Below the pieces are notes generated by a model. It saw only the letters and a list, made by a program, of their open reading frames with translations. It was not told the DNA's origin and made no database searches. The position numbers were made by a program, and so were the translations under genes. A stretch of 32,556 bases of DNA from an uncultured Myxococcales bacterium (GTDB lineage: Bacteria; Myxococcota_A; UBA9042; DTJE01), in contig CAINDP010000218.1 in the NCBI GenBank assembly GCA_903847405.1, positions 1 to 32,556 on the forward strand, written 5' to 3'. This document shows positions 13,308-21,796 of this stretch, piece by piece. Position 1 is the first letter of the stretch; each line of letters starts with the position of its first letter.

Positions 13308-14585
13308 TCAGTCATGGGCGGCCCCGTCCGTCGTCACGTCCTTCGCGGCGTCGCCCTGCCAGGCCAGCAGCCGACGATCGCCCTGCAACGCCCGCTTGGC
13401 CGTCAGGTCCTGGCTGACCTCCAGGGTGCCCAGGTACGCGTCCGCGTCGTCGCGCAGCGCGAAGTACTCGATATGCACGAACCGCCCCTTCAGGGTCAGC
13501 CAGAACGCCGCGGCGTCCTGCGCCCCCTCCTTGAACGCCGCCAGGATGCTTTCGACGACGTGCACGCTGGCCGGCGGGTGGCAGAACTGGACCTTGCGGC
13601 CCAGGATCGCGCGGTTGCGGTCGAAGATCCGCTCCTTGCCCTGCGTGAAGAAGCGGACGGTGTCGTCGGCATCCACGAAGGTCAGGTCGAAGGGGATCGT
13701 GTTCAGGACGGCCTGCAGTTCCGCCGCGGTGAAGGACCCGCTGGGCAGCTGGATGCGCCCCTCCACCGCGGGGTTGGCGGCCGGAACCGCAGCGGCGCCC
13801 TCGGGCAGCCACTCCACCGTGGGATCGAACAGGCAGAAGCCGATCTCGTGGGACTGGCGGGCGATTTCCAGCCACTCGCCTTCCTCCAGGGTATCCAGGC
13901 ACATGGGCAGGAGGATCTGCTCCTCCTTGTCGATCATGCCGCCGACCGCATCCGACGCCGGCCGGAACGCCGTCTGCACCAGCCCGCGCAGGGCCTCGAC
14001 CGACGCGAACCCCGCTGTGGCCAGGGCGTCGAACGCGCCCCGCAGCAGCGCCCGCGTTTCGTCGTGCTTGCCCCACATCACCGTCGGCGGCCCGCTGATC
14101 CCGTGCTTTTCCAGGTGCGGGAACAGCAGGTACTCCTTGCGGCGGTAGTGCTTGTCCACGTCCATCAGGGCGTTGAACCGCACGCGGATGCGATCCAGGG
14201 CCCCCAGCGTTTCGGCACCGTCCGCCAGCCCGGCGACCTCGTCGTAGGCCTTGGACAACTGCTCCAGTTCCCATCGCAGCGCCAGGTTTTCCTGCTGGAA
14301 CGTGTGGACCGGATGGCCGGGGGGCGCCACCTTCGCGCCTTCCTGGCTGATGGCGCCCTGCAGCGCGGCCGCGTGGATGTCGCACAACCGCAGCACCTCG
14401 GCCACAGGCAGCCCCTCGGCGATCAGTTCCTGCTCGACCTCCACGACCTCGCCGTAGGGCACCTGCCCCAGCAGCCGGATCAACTGCGGCCGGACCTCCT
14501 CCGGCGCCGTGCCGTCGTGCAACTGCAGGATCATGTGCTTCAGCAGTTCCTTCCGCCGCTGCGCACTGTCGATCAATTCGCTCAT
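13308..14585 (-). CDS. DUF438-hemerythrin-PAS protein
   Basis: A 425-residue cytoplasmic protein. The N-terminal 75 residues match DUF438 ('RRKELLKHMILQLHDGTAPEEV', then 'VVEVEQELIAEGLPVAEVLRLCDIHAAAL'). The middle is a hemerythrin-like helical bundle with candidate di-iron ligands in 'HPVHTFQQEN', 'DKHYRRKEYLLFPHLEKHG', 'WGKHDETR' and 'DKEEQILLPM'. The C-terminal part (about 285-400) is a PAS domain ('LNTIPFDLTFVDADDTVRFFTQGKERIFDRNRAILGRKVQFCHPP'). Such proteins are thought to sense or bind O2 or NO. The ATG at 14585 has GAGGGA upstream; an upstream in-frame extension would run into REP sequence and is rejected. It heads a two-gene unit with the DUF2249 gene. Confidence 0.9.
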   Translation of the reverse strand: MSELIDSAQRRKELLKHMILQLHDGTAPEEVRPQLIRLLGQVPYGEVVEVEQELIAEGLPVAEVLRLCDIHAAALQGAISQEGAKVAPPGHPVHTFQQENLALRWELEQLSKAYDEVAGLADGAETLGALDRIRVRFNALMDVDKHYRRKEYLLFPHLEKHGISGPPTVMWGKHDETRALLRGAFDALATAGFASVEALRGLVQTAFRPASDAVGGMIDKEEQILLPMCLDTLEEGEWLEIARQSHEIGFCLFDPTVEWLPEGAAAVPAANPAVEGRIQLPSGSFTAAELQAVLNTIPFDLTFVDADDTVRFFTQGKERIFDRNRAILGRKVQFCHPPASVHVVESILAAFKEGAQDAAAFWLTLKGRFVHIEYFALRDDADAYLGTLEVSQDLTAKRALQGDRRLLAWQGDAAKDVTTDGAAHD

Positions 14586-14607
14586 GCGTTCCCTCACCCT
14601 TTCCCCG

Positions 14608-14744
14608 AAAATGGGGACAGACACCGATTTTCCGCGCGGAGGTGCGAACGCGCAGCAGGCGGGCCCGTAACGAACGGGGTTCGTCGCCGATTCCAGGGCA
14701 GAGGCCGGCACCATTTTTCGGAAATCGGTGTCTGTCCCCATTTT
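14608..14744. repeat. REPIN-like pair of inverted REP sequences, copy 2
   Basis: Two inverted copies of a 23-base core (14608-14630 and 14722-14744) include GGGGACAGACACCGATTT and are the same repeat as at 9683-9880. Single-base length differences in the flanking A/T runs show slight divergence. About 90 bases lie between them, without a gene. The element occupies most of the 244-base divergent gap between the DUF438-hemerythrin gene and the cupin gene. Confidence 0.7.
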
Positions 14745-14829
14745 TCGATTTCATCCCCACAGTGAACTCGGCACGCGTTTTTGATGCAAAGGGTGCGATG
14801 ATCGCGCCCGTAACCGAGGAGGCCTGAAC

Positions 14830-15171
14830 ATGGGGACCCAGAAGCAGACCGGCGGGATCCCGCCCGCGACCGCGATCCGCCTGGCCGACCTGGTGGATTA
14901 CCAACCGGGGTCGATCGTCAGCAGGACGCTCACGAACACTCCGGTGGGCACCTTGACCCTGATGGCCTTCGACGAGGGCCAGGGGCTGTCCGAGCACTCG
15001 GCGCCCTACGATGCCTACGTCACCGCCCAGGACGGCGTCGGCGAACTGGTCATCGGCGGCGTGCCCGTGACGTGCAAGGCCGGGGAAACCGTGCTGATGC
15101 CGGCGAACGTCCCCCACGCCGTGAACGCCCGCCAGCGCTTCAAGATGCTGCTGACCATGATCCGCGGGTAG
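14830..15171 (+). CDS. Small cupin-domain protein
   Basis: A 113-residue single-domain cupin. The first metal motif region reads 'GQGLSEHSAPYDAYVTAQDGVGELVIGG' and the second 'GETVLMPANVPHAVNA'. The visible candidate ligands are H in 'SEHSAP' and H in 'VPHAV'; the first motif has only one His, so metal binding may be weak or different. GAGGAGG precedes the ATG by seven bases. Small cupins of this kind are often found beside hemerythrin and DUF2249 genes, as here. The substrate is unknown. Confidence 0.85.
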   Translation: MGTQKQTGGIPPATAIRLADLVDYQPGSIVSRTLTNTPVGTLTLMAFDEGQGLSEHSAPYDAYVTAQDGVGELVIGGVPVTCKAGETVLMPANVPHAVNARQRFKMLLTMIRG

Positions 15172-15274
15172 GACGCCCCGCACCCGACGCCCGCCCCGCC
15201 CCCCGAAAGCCTTCCCTTGCGGATCCCGGCATGAACCCCATCGTCACCACCGCTGGGTTCGACTGGAGGCGTCC

Positions 15275-15961
15275 ATGCGCAAGACTTTCCTATTGTCGTT
15301 TCTGTCCGCGGTCCTGGTCGCGAGTTCCGCGTGGGCGGTCCCGGCGCCCGGGGACTACACCGCACAGGGGGCGGAACTGCTGAAACCGGGGCCGATTGCC
15401 GTGGAGGCATGGGCGGGGTATCCCGAACTGGGTGTCGGTGTCCACATCCCCCTGGCCACGAACCTCGAAATCGTGCCTCGCTTCTCGTTCTTCTACGGGG
15501 AGGACCTGTTCCTGAACGTGGGAAATTCGATCGGAGCCCAGGTGAAGATCAACGTGATGCAGAAGGGCATCTGGAACCTGGCGGTCAACCCCGGCCTGGA
15601 CCTGGTGTTCGGGTACTGGGGAGGGGGCTATGGCGGCCTCGCCTTCGGTGCAAGCCGCACCTATCACTCGGGATTTTCCTTCGGCATCCGGGTCGAACCG
15701 GACGTCACGGCCACCGTGCGCCCGCTGAACTGGCTGGCGGTGTATTTCGGGATGCACATGCCGGTGACGTTCTGGGTGACACCGGGCTTCATGGCGCGGA
15801 TCCCGATCCTGATCCGGGCCGGCGTGGAGTTCACGCTGACCCCCAAGATCAACCTGTGGGTCACTCCGATCGACGTGGGCCCGTCGATCCGGGCCGCGTC
15901 CGGCGGGACCTTCGTGTGGCCGTCGGCCAGTTTCATGGTCGGAGCGGCGTTCAAGTTGTAG
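15275..15961 (+). CDS. Secreted, probable outer-membrane beta-barrel protein
   Basis: A 228-residue protein with a clear Sec signal peptide, probably cleaved after 'SAWA'. The mature part alternates polar and hydrophobic residues in short strands, with many Gly and aromatic residues ('VGVHIPLATNLEIVPRFSFFYGEDLFLNVG', 'SGFSFGIRVEPDVTATVRPLNWLAVYFGMHMPV'). It ends with a hydrophobic strand 'SFMVGAAFKL'. This fits a small outer-membrane barrel; no named family was recognised. GGAGG precedes the ATG at 15275. It is monocistronic by spacing (103 bases before, 75 after). Confidence 0.8.
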   Translation: MRKTFLLSFLSAVLVASSAWAVPAPGDYTAQGAELLKPGPIAVEAWAGYPELGVGVHIPLATNLEIVPRFSFFYGEDLFLNVGNSIGAQVKINVMQKGIWNLAVNPGLDLVFGYWGGGYGGLAFGASRTYHSGFSFGIRVEPDVTATVRPLNWLAVYFGMHMPVTFWVTPGFMARIPILIRAGVEFTLTPKINLWVTPIDVGPSIRAASGGTFVWPSASFMVGAAFKL

Positions 15962-16036
15962 CCCCGCCCCCTCGTCCCCTCCTGGCATCCCGGGCCCCAG
16001 GCCGCTAGAATCCAGGGGTCCGAATCGCAGAGGCCC

Positions 16037-18322
16037 ATGATGACGCACCCTTCCCGAAGGTTCCTCGCCCTGGCCTTGACGACGCTGGTCGCGTGCGCAG
16101 GGAGCGCCTCGGACCCGGGAGTTGGCGTCATGGACCTGACGCCCCTATCGGACCCGGGGCAACGCGACGTTCAGAGGGCCGACCCGGGGCTCGACACGAC
16201 GGACACCCCCGATGTCCTTCCCGACCTCCCGTTCGACGAATCCCCGACCGACGCGGAACCCGACATCCTCGCCACACCGCGGATCACCGTGCTCCCCGAC
16301 ACCGTCGACTTCGGCTTTGCCGCGCAGGGGATCGCGGTGCAGCGCACGGTGAACGTGCGCAACGGCGGGACGGCGCCCCTGTCCGTGTCGGCCGTCACCC
16401 TGCCCGACGATTCCGCCGGCGAATTCACGGCCGATGCCGGCGCGGTTCTCGCCGGCCCCATCGCCCCCGGCGTGACGATCGGGATCCTCGTGTCGGCCAC
16501 GAACGGCGGTCTGGATTCCGCGGCAATGAACGGTGTCCTGCGCATCGCATCCGACGACCCCACGACCCCCACGTTCGACGTCGTCCTGACGGCCCGGCGA
16601 GCCGCGGCCCCCACGTGCAGCCTGGAACTGGTGCCCGCGGAACTGAACTTCGGCACCGTCGCCAAGGGGTTCACCCGGGAACTGCCCATGAACCTCGTCA
16701 ACACCGGGGACAGCCCCCTCCAGGTGGACACCCTGACCGTCAACCACTGCGAAACCCTCGACGGAACCGTGACGTGCGGTTCGTTCCTGGGGGGCTCGCC
16801 GTGGTGGTCCATCGCCCTGGCCCCGGACGCCGCGTCCGTCGTCGCCCCCGGCAGCCACACGTCGATCCGCGTGCGCGTGAACGTTCCCGCGGCCGGCAGC
16901 ACCCTCCTCCCGGACCTTCCGGGACGGTACGCGATCGCCTGGCGCTGTCCCGCAGGGGCCCCCGCCTCCCAGCCCTACACGTTCCCGACCGATTGCGCCC
17001 CCTCGGCGCCGTGCCCGCCGAACCTCGGCGTCGTGGTCGGCGTGCCCGCGGTCACCGCGACCCCCTCCGAGGTCCTCTTCGCCGACGCCCTGCAGGGCTG
17101 CGAATCCCCCACGACGCGGGTCCGGTTGAAGAACACGGGCGACGTCACCGTGCGGATGACGTCGGTCGCCCTGGACCCCGCCTGCCCGGACCTCGCCGCG
17201 TTCACGCTGGCCGCGCCCTCCCCCCTGCCGACGGACATCGTCCCCGGCGCGTGGCTGGACGCCTTCGTCGGCTTCGTCCCGACCTCGTCGGGCCCATCGA
17301 ACTGCGCGCTGCTCGTCACCCTCGGCTCGCCGACGTCCGCGACGCTGCGGGTGCCCCTTGCGGGAACTTCGTCCTCCGACGGCTCCCGGACCGACCGGTT
17401 CGTCCAGGTGGCCCACAAGTCCGACCTCCTGCTGGTGCTGGACACCACGGGGTCCATGCTGGACACCCTCCCCCGCTTCGTCGACGCCCTGCCGGCCCTG
17501 GTCAAGGCCGCGAAGAAGGCCGGGACCGACACCCGGTTCGGCATCATCGGGATCGGCATGGATCCCGCCTGCGCGACCACCGCGAACTTGCAGGGGACGC
17601 CCCGGCTCCTGGACCCGGCCGACCTCGACTCGGTTGCCACCACCGTGGCCGCGATGTTCGACGACTCCTCCTGCGACGCCTCGATGAGGGAGGCGGGCCT
17701 CGAGGCCGTCCGCCTGGCCCTGTCGCCCCCCCGGATCGACGACGAAGGCCAATCGTGCGCGCTGGACAACGTCTGCGCGGAAGGGCACCGGTGCGTGGAT
17801 GGCGCCTGCGGGGGGGCCAATCGCGGCTTCCTTCGACCGGACGCCGCCCTGGACGTGGTCATCGTCTCGGACGAAGACGACCAGTCGCCCGAGCCGGTCG
17901 CGGCCTACGCCACGTTCCTGGATGGCCTGAAGGGCGGGGGCGGCGCGGGGCTCGTTCGCCTGCACGCCATCGCCGGCGACCTCCCCAACGGCTGCGACAC
18001 GACCCTGGACTACGCTGCGCCGGGGACGCGGTACAGCCAGATCGTGGAGGCCACCGGCGGCACCTTCACCGGCATCTGCCAGCCCAGCCTCGACGCCGCG
18101 TTGACCGCGCTGGGCGACCTGCCCTACGTGCCGCGCATCCAGTTCCCCCTGTCGGGACGGCCCTGGCAGGAATCCCTGGCGGTCACGGTGGACGACGTTG
18201 CCTGCACGCAGGGGTGGATCTGGTCCGCCGCCCCTTCGGCCATCGTGTTCGACCCGGCCGGCCCCTGCTTCCCCGGCCCGGGGGCCCAGGTGGTCGTCCG
18301 CTACTTCGAACCGTGCCCGTAG
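16037..18322 (+). CDS. Choice-of-anchor-D / VWA-domain surface lipoprotein
   Basis: A 761-residue predicted lipoprotein with Cys20 in 'TLVAC'. An acidic Asp/Pro linker covers residues 25-80. Three immunoglobulin-like choice-of-anchor-D (ASH) repeats follow, beginning near 82 ('PDTVDFGFAAQG'), 197 ('PAELNFGTVAKG') and 335 ('PSEVLFADALQG'), each with the 'N-G/T-G' turn. A von Willebrand A domain follows from about 460, with metal-site start D469-T-T-G-S. A Cys-rich insert ('CALDNVCAEGHRCVDGAC') and 'SDEDDQSPEP' lie inside it. It probably mediates adhesion or protein contact at the cell surface. Two adjacent ATG codons (16037, 16040) are possible; GAGG suits the second slightly better. A TAGAAT box lies at 16006-16011. 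Confidence 0.88.
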   Translation: MMTHPSRRFLALALTTLVACAGSASDPGVGVMDLTPLSDPGQRDVQRADPGLDTTDTPDVLPDLPFDESPTDAEPDILATPRITVLPDTVDFGFAAQGIAVQRTVNVRNGGTAPLSVSAVTLPDDSAGEFTADAGAVLAGPIAPGVTIGILVSATNGGLDSAAMNGVLRIASDDPTTPTFDVVLTARRAAAPTCSLELVPAELNFGTVAKGFTRELPMNLVNTGDSPLQVDTLTVNHCETLDGTVTCGSFLGGSPWWSIALAPDAASVVAPGSHTSIRVRVNVPAAGSTLLPDLPGRYAIAWRCPAGAPASQPYTFPTDCAPSAPCPPNLGVVVGVPAVTATPSEVLFADALQGCESPTTRVRLKNTGDVTVRMTSVALDPACPDLAAFTLAAPSPLPTDIVPGAWLDAFVGFVPTSSGPSNCALLVTLGSPTSATLRVPLAGTSSSDGSRTDRFVQVAHKSDLLLVLDTTGSMLDTLPRFVDALPALVKAAKKAGTDTRFGIIGIGMDPACATTANLQGTPRLLDPADLDSVATTVAAMFDDSSCDASMREAGLEAVRLALSPPRIDDEGQSCALDNVCAEGHRCVDGACGGANRGFLRPDAALDVVIVSDEDDQSPEPVAAYATFLDGLKGGGGAGLVRLHAIAGDLPNGCDTTLDYAAPGTRYSQIVEATGGTFTGICQPSLDAALTALGDLPYVPRIQFPLSGRPWQESLAVTVDDVACTQGWIWSAAPSAIVFDPAGPCFPGPGAQVVVRYFEPCP

Positions 18323-18383
18323 GATCGATCCCGACGCAGTTTCACACCCGCACGATCATCTTCGGGATGCTTTTCGGGGAGCG

Positions 18384-19286
18384 TCAGAATCCGTTCGACG
18401 GGTGGGCCAGCAAGTCCGCGGCCTGGCGCTGGATCAGGACGTTCCACCCGTTCTGGCCGGGCGACGCCTTCAGATCCCGTCCGACGACCCACTCCAGGTC
18501 CGCGCGGAACCCATCGAGGTCGCCCTTCGCGGTCGCCAGGTAGCGGGCCCGCCCCCAACGGTTGCGCAGGAACTCCGGGGACGCCGCGATCGCCTCGTCG
18601 AACAGGGCCGCCGCCTTCGCCAGGTCGCCGCCGGCCCGCTTCGGCATCACCGCCGCCGTGACGGCCGTGTCGTAGGTCGCCAGGCTGCCGTTCCAGGACG
18701 GGGCCAGGGTCTGCAGGTGCGCCAGGACCTTCCGGTCGCGGTCGATCCACACCTTCCGGGTTTCCTGCACCACGCCCGACAGGCACTCGTTGTACATCCG
18801 CATCATCGCCGTGGCCCACCAGCCCACGGCATCGGCCCGGGCGGCGGGCAGCACCGTGATGGCGTCCCACGTTTCGGCGCCCGCATCGATTTCCTTCCGG
18901 AAGCCCTCGTCCAGCGCCATGGCGCGCTCGGCGCTCTGCAGGGCCTTGCGGTACATTTCGCCCTTCTCGCCGACGGAACGGGAGTACCCTGCGCCCATCA
19001 GCGTGTAGGCGGACGACAGGTTCCACAGGGCTTCGTAGTCCTCGGGGACCGCGCGCAGGACGTCCTTCCAGGCGCGGACCAGGGACTCGACGCCCTTCAG
19101 GTCCACCGCGGCGCCATCGGCCGCACGGGCCGCCAGGCGCAGCGCCTCGACGTCCGGCGTGCCCTTCAGGGGGGTCGCCGCATCCAGCTTCCAGCCCTGG
19201 GTCCAGCCCATGCTGCACCCCGCCGCCAGGGGAAGGGCCAGCACCGCGATCAGCAGGCACGAACGGGTCTGAACGAAACCGCGCAT
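18384..19286 (-). CDS. TatT-like helical-repeat lipoprotein
   Basis: A 300-residue predicted lipoprotein with signal peptide 'AVLALPLAAGC' (Cys24). The mature protein is all-helical. Features such as 'LWNLSSAYTLMGAGYSRSVGEKGEMYRKALQSAERAMALD', 'ATYDTAVTAAVMPKRAGGDLAKAAALFDEAIAASPEFLRNRWGRARYLA' and a final 'F..DLEWVV' resemble the TRAP-transporter-associated TatT family of periplasmic TPR-like lipoproteins. No TRAP permease or binding-protein gene is nearby, so a transport role is not shown. GAGGG precedes the ATG at 19286, and a TATCAT box lies at 19319-19314. It converges with the VWA gene (61-base gap). Confidence 0.75.
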   Translation of the reverse strand: MRGFVQTRSCLLIAVLALPLAAGCSMGWTQGWKLDAATPLKGTPDVEALRLAARAADGAAVDLKGVESLVRAWKDVLRAVPEDYEALWNLSSAYTLMGAGYSRSVGEKGEMYRKALQSAERAMALDEGFRKEIDAGAETWDAITVLPAARADAVGWWATAMMRMYNECLSGVVQETRKVWIDRDRKVLAHLQTLAPSWNGSLATYDTAVTAAVMPKRAGGDLAKAAALFDEAIAASPEFLRNRWGRARYLATAKGDLDGFRADLEWVVGRDLKASPGQNGWNVLIQRQAADLLAHPSNGF

Positions 19287-19417
19287 GGGTCACCCTCGAA
19301 AGTTCCGGGCGCGATGATACCTCAGACCCGTTTGCGCGCGAATCGAACAAGCATGGCTTTGTACCGGAAAACTGCGGATTGTCGTCGAAGACAGGTTCCA
19401 ACGAGGGAAGACGCGGG

Positions 19418-20680
19418 CTACATCGCAGGATCGATGCGGGCCGTGGTGCCGTCGGCGAACTGGCCGATCAGGAAGATGTCGGCGCCGCTCTTGACGGCAA
19501 ACGCGGTGACCATCGTCCCTGCGGCCAGCGCCGGCAGCTGGAAGGCCACTTCGGGCGTCCCGTTGTTGTCCACGTCGATCCCGATCTTGTAGGTCCCGGC
19601 CGGGATGTCCAGGGCCGCACTGGCCTCTGCATAGTCGAGGTCCGCGATCAGCCCGGACGGCGTGCCGTCGGACGCAATGCTGAGGATGTCCACCTGCCCC
19701 ACTCCCGCGGCCACGTGGACCGCGCGGACACGGATGCTCCCCGCGCCCAGGGTGCTGGTCTTGTCCACCAGGGCCATGCCCTTGAGCGCGGCCACCAGAT
19801 CGTACGCCACGACCGTGTAGGACACGTCGGATTCCAGGACCACGTCCGTCAGTTCCAGGACCTTCGCGCCGATGCCCGTGCCCGTCGCGGAAACCGCGAA
19901 CGTGTAGGTGCCGGCATCCAGGTCCAGGTACGCGGTCCCCGTCGGGAACGCCAGGTTGGTCACCGCGGCCGTGGCGCCGCCGTTCGCGAAGATGTCCACC
20001 GCGGGCGCGTCGGGCGAAAGGTGGATCGCCCGGAGGTGCGCCTTTGCCGGGGGCGGAACCGGGTCGATGCGGACCGTGGTCCCGTCGGCCAGTTCGGCGA
20101 CCAGGAAGACGTCGGCGCCGCTCTTGACGGCATACGCCGTGGCAACGATTCCCGCGGGCAGCGGCGGCAGTTGGAAGACCACTTCCGGCGTGCCGTCGTT
20201 GTTCAGGTCCACCCCGACCTTGTAGGTGCCGGCGGGGATGTCCAGGGCCGCACTGGCCGCTCCGTAGGCAAGGTCCGAGATCAGCGCGGACGCCGTCCCG
20301 TCAGCGGCGACGTTGAGGATGTCCACGACCCCAATGCCCGCGGCCACGTGGACCGCGCGGATGCGGATCTTCCCCGCGTCCAGGCCGGCGTAATCGTCCA
20401 CCAGGGCCATGCCCTTGATCGACGCCAGGAGGTCGTAGGCCACCGCGGTGTACGACGTTCCGGCTTCCAGGGCCACATCCGTGAATTCCAGCACCTTCGC
20501 GCCGATGCCCGCGTCCTTCGGCGCCACGGCGAACGTGTAGGTGCCCGGGTCCAGGTCCAGGTAGCGCGTCCCGTCGGGGAACGCCAGGGCCTTCACCGCG
20601 GCCGTGGCGCCACCGTTCGCGAAGACGTCCACCTCCGGCGCGTCCGGCGACAGGTGCATCACCCGCAGGCGCGCCTTCGT
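19418..20680 (-). repeat. Intragenic tandem duplication (about 630 bases per copy)
   Basis: The two halves of the DUF4397 gene encode copies that match closely over their length, for example 'GTYKVGVDLNNDGTPEV' and 'GTYKIGIDVDNNGTPEV'. The boundary is near 20041. Differences are mostly conservative, so the duplication is not recent but the copies are still alignable by eye. Confidence 0.75.
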
Positions 20681-20884
20681 CGGGGGAACGTCTGCGCCCG
20701 GATCGGTTCCGGGATCGGTCGGCACGTCCATGCCCGGATCCATGCCCGGGTCGCCGGGCACGTCCATCGGCGCATCGGTCACCGTGTCGGGCATGTCCGA
20801 AGAACTCGACGACGAACTGCATGCACTCCAGGCGCCCGCCATCACCATGGCGGCCACAAGCATCAAGAATCGGTTGACCTTCAT
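19418..20884 (-). CDS. DUF4397 lipoprotein with internal duplication
   Basis: A 488-residue predicted lipoprotein. The signal peptide ends 'GAWSAC' (Cys22), followed by a run of Ser and an Asp/Pro/Met/Gly linker to about residue 68. The rest is two tandem copies of a unit of about 210 residues, starting near residues 70 and 282. Each opens with 'LSPDAP.VD.FANGGATAAV' and ends near 'GADVFLVAELADGTTVRIDP'. Each unit contains two DUF4397-like beta domains ('HLSPDAP..D' and 'VHVAAG...VDIL'). Such proteins are predicted extracellular beta-sandwiches of unknown function. GGAGGAGGG precedes the ATG. A second DUF4397 lipoprotein begins at 32197. Confidence 0.9.
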   Translation of the reverse strand: MKVNRFLMLVAAMVMAGAWSACSSSSSSSDMPDTVTDAPMDVPGDPGMDPGMDVPTDPGTDPGADVPPTKARLRVMHLSPDAPEVDVFANGGATAAVKALAFPDGTRYLDLDPGTYTFAVAPKDAGIGAKVLEFTDVALEAGTSYTAVAYDLLASIKGMALVDDYAGLDAGKIRIRAVHVAAGIGVVDILNVAADGTASALISDLAYGAASAALDIPAGTYKVGVDLNNDGTPEVVFQLPPLPAGIVATAYAVKSGADVFLVAELADGTTVRIDPVPPPAKAHLRAIHLSPDAPAVDIFANGGATAAVTNLAFPTGTAYLDLDAGTYTFAVSATGTGIGAKVLELTDVVLESDVSYTVVAYDLVAALKGMALVDKTSTLGAGSIRVRAVHVAAGVGQVDILSIASDGTPSGLIADLDYAEASAALDIPAGTYKIGIDVDNNGTPEVAFQLPALAAGTMVTAFAVKSGADIFLIGQFADGTTARIDPAM

Positions 20885-21038
20885 GGATCCCTCCTCCTGT
20901 CGTCAGGAATCGCCACGCGGCCCAGCGTTCTGGACCACCGTTCACGACGATAGGAGGCAACCCCCGGGAGGGGGACGCAAGGTCGTCAAAATTGCCCGGA
21001 ATCCCTTGGGTATTCGAGTCATCACAGGCGGGGGGGGG

Positions 21039-21695
21039 CTAGCTTCCCTTCGCCGCGGACAGGATCGACGGCAGCAGTTCCTGGATGCCCTGGGCGATGA
21101 ACTGGATCGCGACCGCGGCCAGCAGCAGGCCCATCAGCTTCATCAGGATGCGGGTGCCGGTGTCGCCCAGCCAGCGCTGGAACCGCTGGGCGCCGGCCAT
21201 CAGCAGCCACGCGGCGGCACAGGTCACGACCACGGACACCAGGACCGGGATGACCTTCCACGAGAACTCGCCGGGATTCGCCAGCAGCGTCACCGTGGCG
21301 ATCGATCCCGGGCCCGCCAACTGGGGCACGGCCAGCGGGGTGATCGCGACGTCCTCGCGGGCCGAGGCATCGATGCGGTCCTCTTCCGTGGACTTCGTGC
21401 GCGACGTCTGGCCGTGCAGCATGTCCAGGGCCACCCGCAGCAGCAGGATTCCGCCCGCGATTCTAAACGCCCCGATCGTGATGCCGAACAGTTTGAAGAT
21501 CAGCATGCCCAGCAGGGAGAACACGATCAGGACCCCGCAGGCCACCGCCGCGGCGCGCCACGCCGTCCGGCGACGCTCCTCGGGCGTCTGGCCCGAGGTC
21601 AGGGCCAGGAAGACCGGGAGGATCGCGATGGGGTCCACGATGAAGAAGATCGACGTGAACGCCAGCAGCGAAAAGGAGGCGATTTCGCCCAGCAC
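21039..21695 (-). CDS. MarC-family integral membrane protein
   Basis: A 218-residue inner-membrane protein with six hydrophobic segments in the MarC layout. Family stretches are present: 'FFIVDPIAILPVFLALT' near the N-terminus, 'FRIAGGILLLRVALDML', 'AITPLAVPQLAGPGSIATV' and 'RILMKLMGLLLAAVAIQFIAQGI'. Members were once linked to multiple antibiotic resistance and are now mostly called putative transporters; the substrate is unknown. The GTG at 21695 has GGAG six to seven bases upstream. The 3' end runs into a tract of nine G beside the stop codon. It is divergent from the lipoprotein gene at 21797. Confidence 0.9.
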   Translation of the reverse strand: MLGEIASFSLLAFTSIFFIVDPIAILPVFLALTSGQTPEERRRTAWRAAAVACGVLIVFSLLGMLIFKLFGITIGAFRIAGGILLLRVALDMLHGQTSRTKSTEEDRIDASAREDVAITPLAVPQLAGPGSIATVTLLANPGEFSWKVIPVLVSVVVTCAAAWLLMAGAQRFQRWLGDTGTRILMKLMGLLLAAVAIQFIAQGIQELLPSILSAAKGS

Positions 21696-21765
21696 GGCCG
21701 ACTCCGGAACAGGACGGGGCGCAGTCTAGGGTCAATCGCACCGCGCCACAAGCCGCGGAATGCAG

Positions 21766-21771
21766 TATCCT
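21766..21771 (+). promoter_or_regulatory. Candidate -10 box TATCCT
   Basis: TATCCT lies 25 bases before the ATG of the lipoprotein gene at 21797, leaving room for a leader of about 20 bases with the ribosome site. No good -35 is seen. Confidence 0.4.
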
Positions 21772-21796
21772 TGCGCGACTTCGGAGGGAGGCGTCC

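Noticed and set aside
13308-14741. DUF438-hemerythrin gene started at 14741
   Set aside because: The added 52 codons translate REP repeat sequence; DUF438 begins directly after the ATG at 14585.
9683-14744. Four-copy repeat considered as a CRISPR array
   Set aside because: Copies are in alternating orientation and kilobases apart, with no regular spacing and no cas genes.
16145-17965. Minus-strand open frame of about 600 codons opposite the VWA lipoprotein
   Set aside because: The plus-strand protein has a lipobox, three ASH repeats and a VWA domain; the minus translation has none.
21031-21039. Nine-G run beside the MarC stop as a phase-variation tract
   Set aside because: It lies just outside the 3' end of the coding region, so length changes would not alter the protein.
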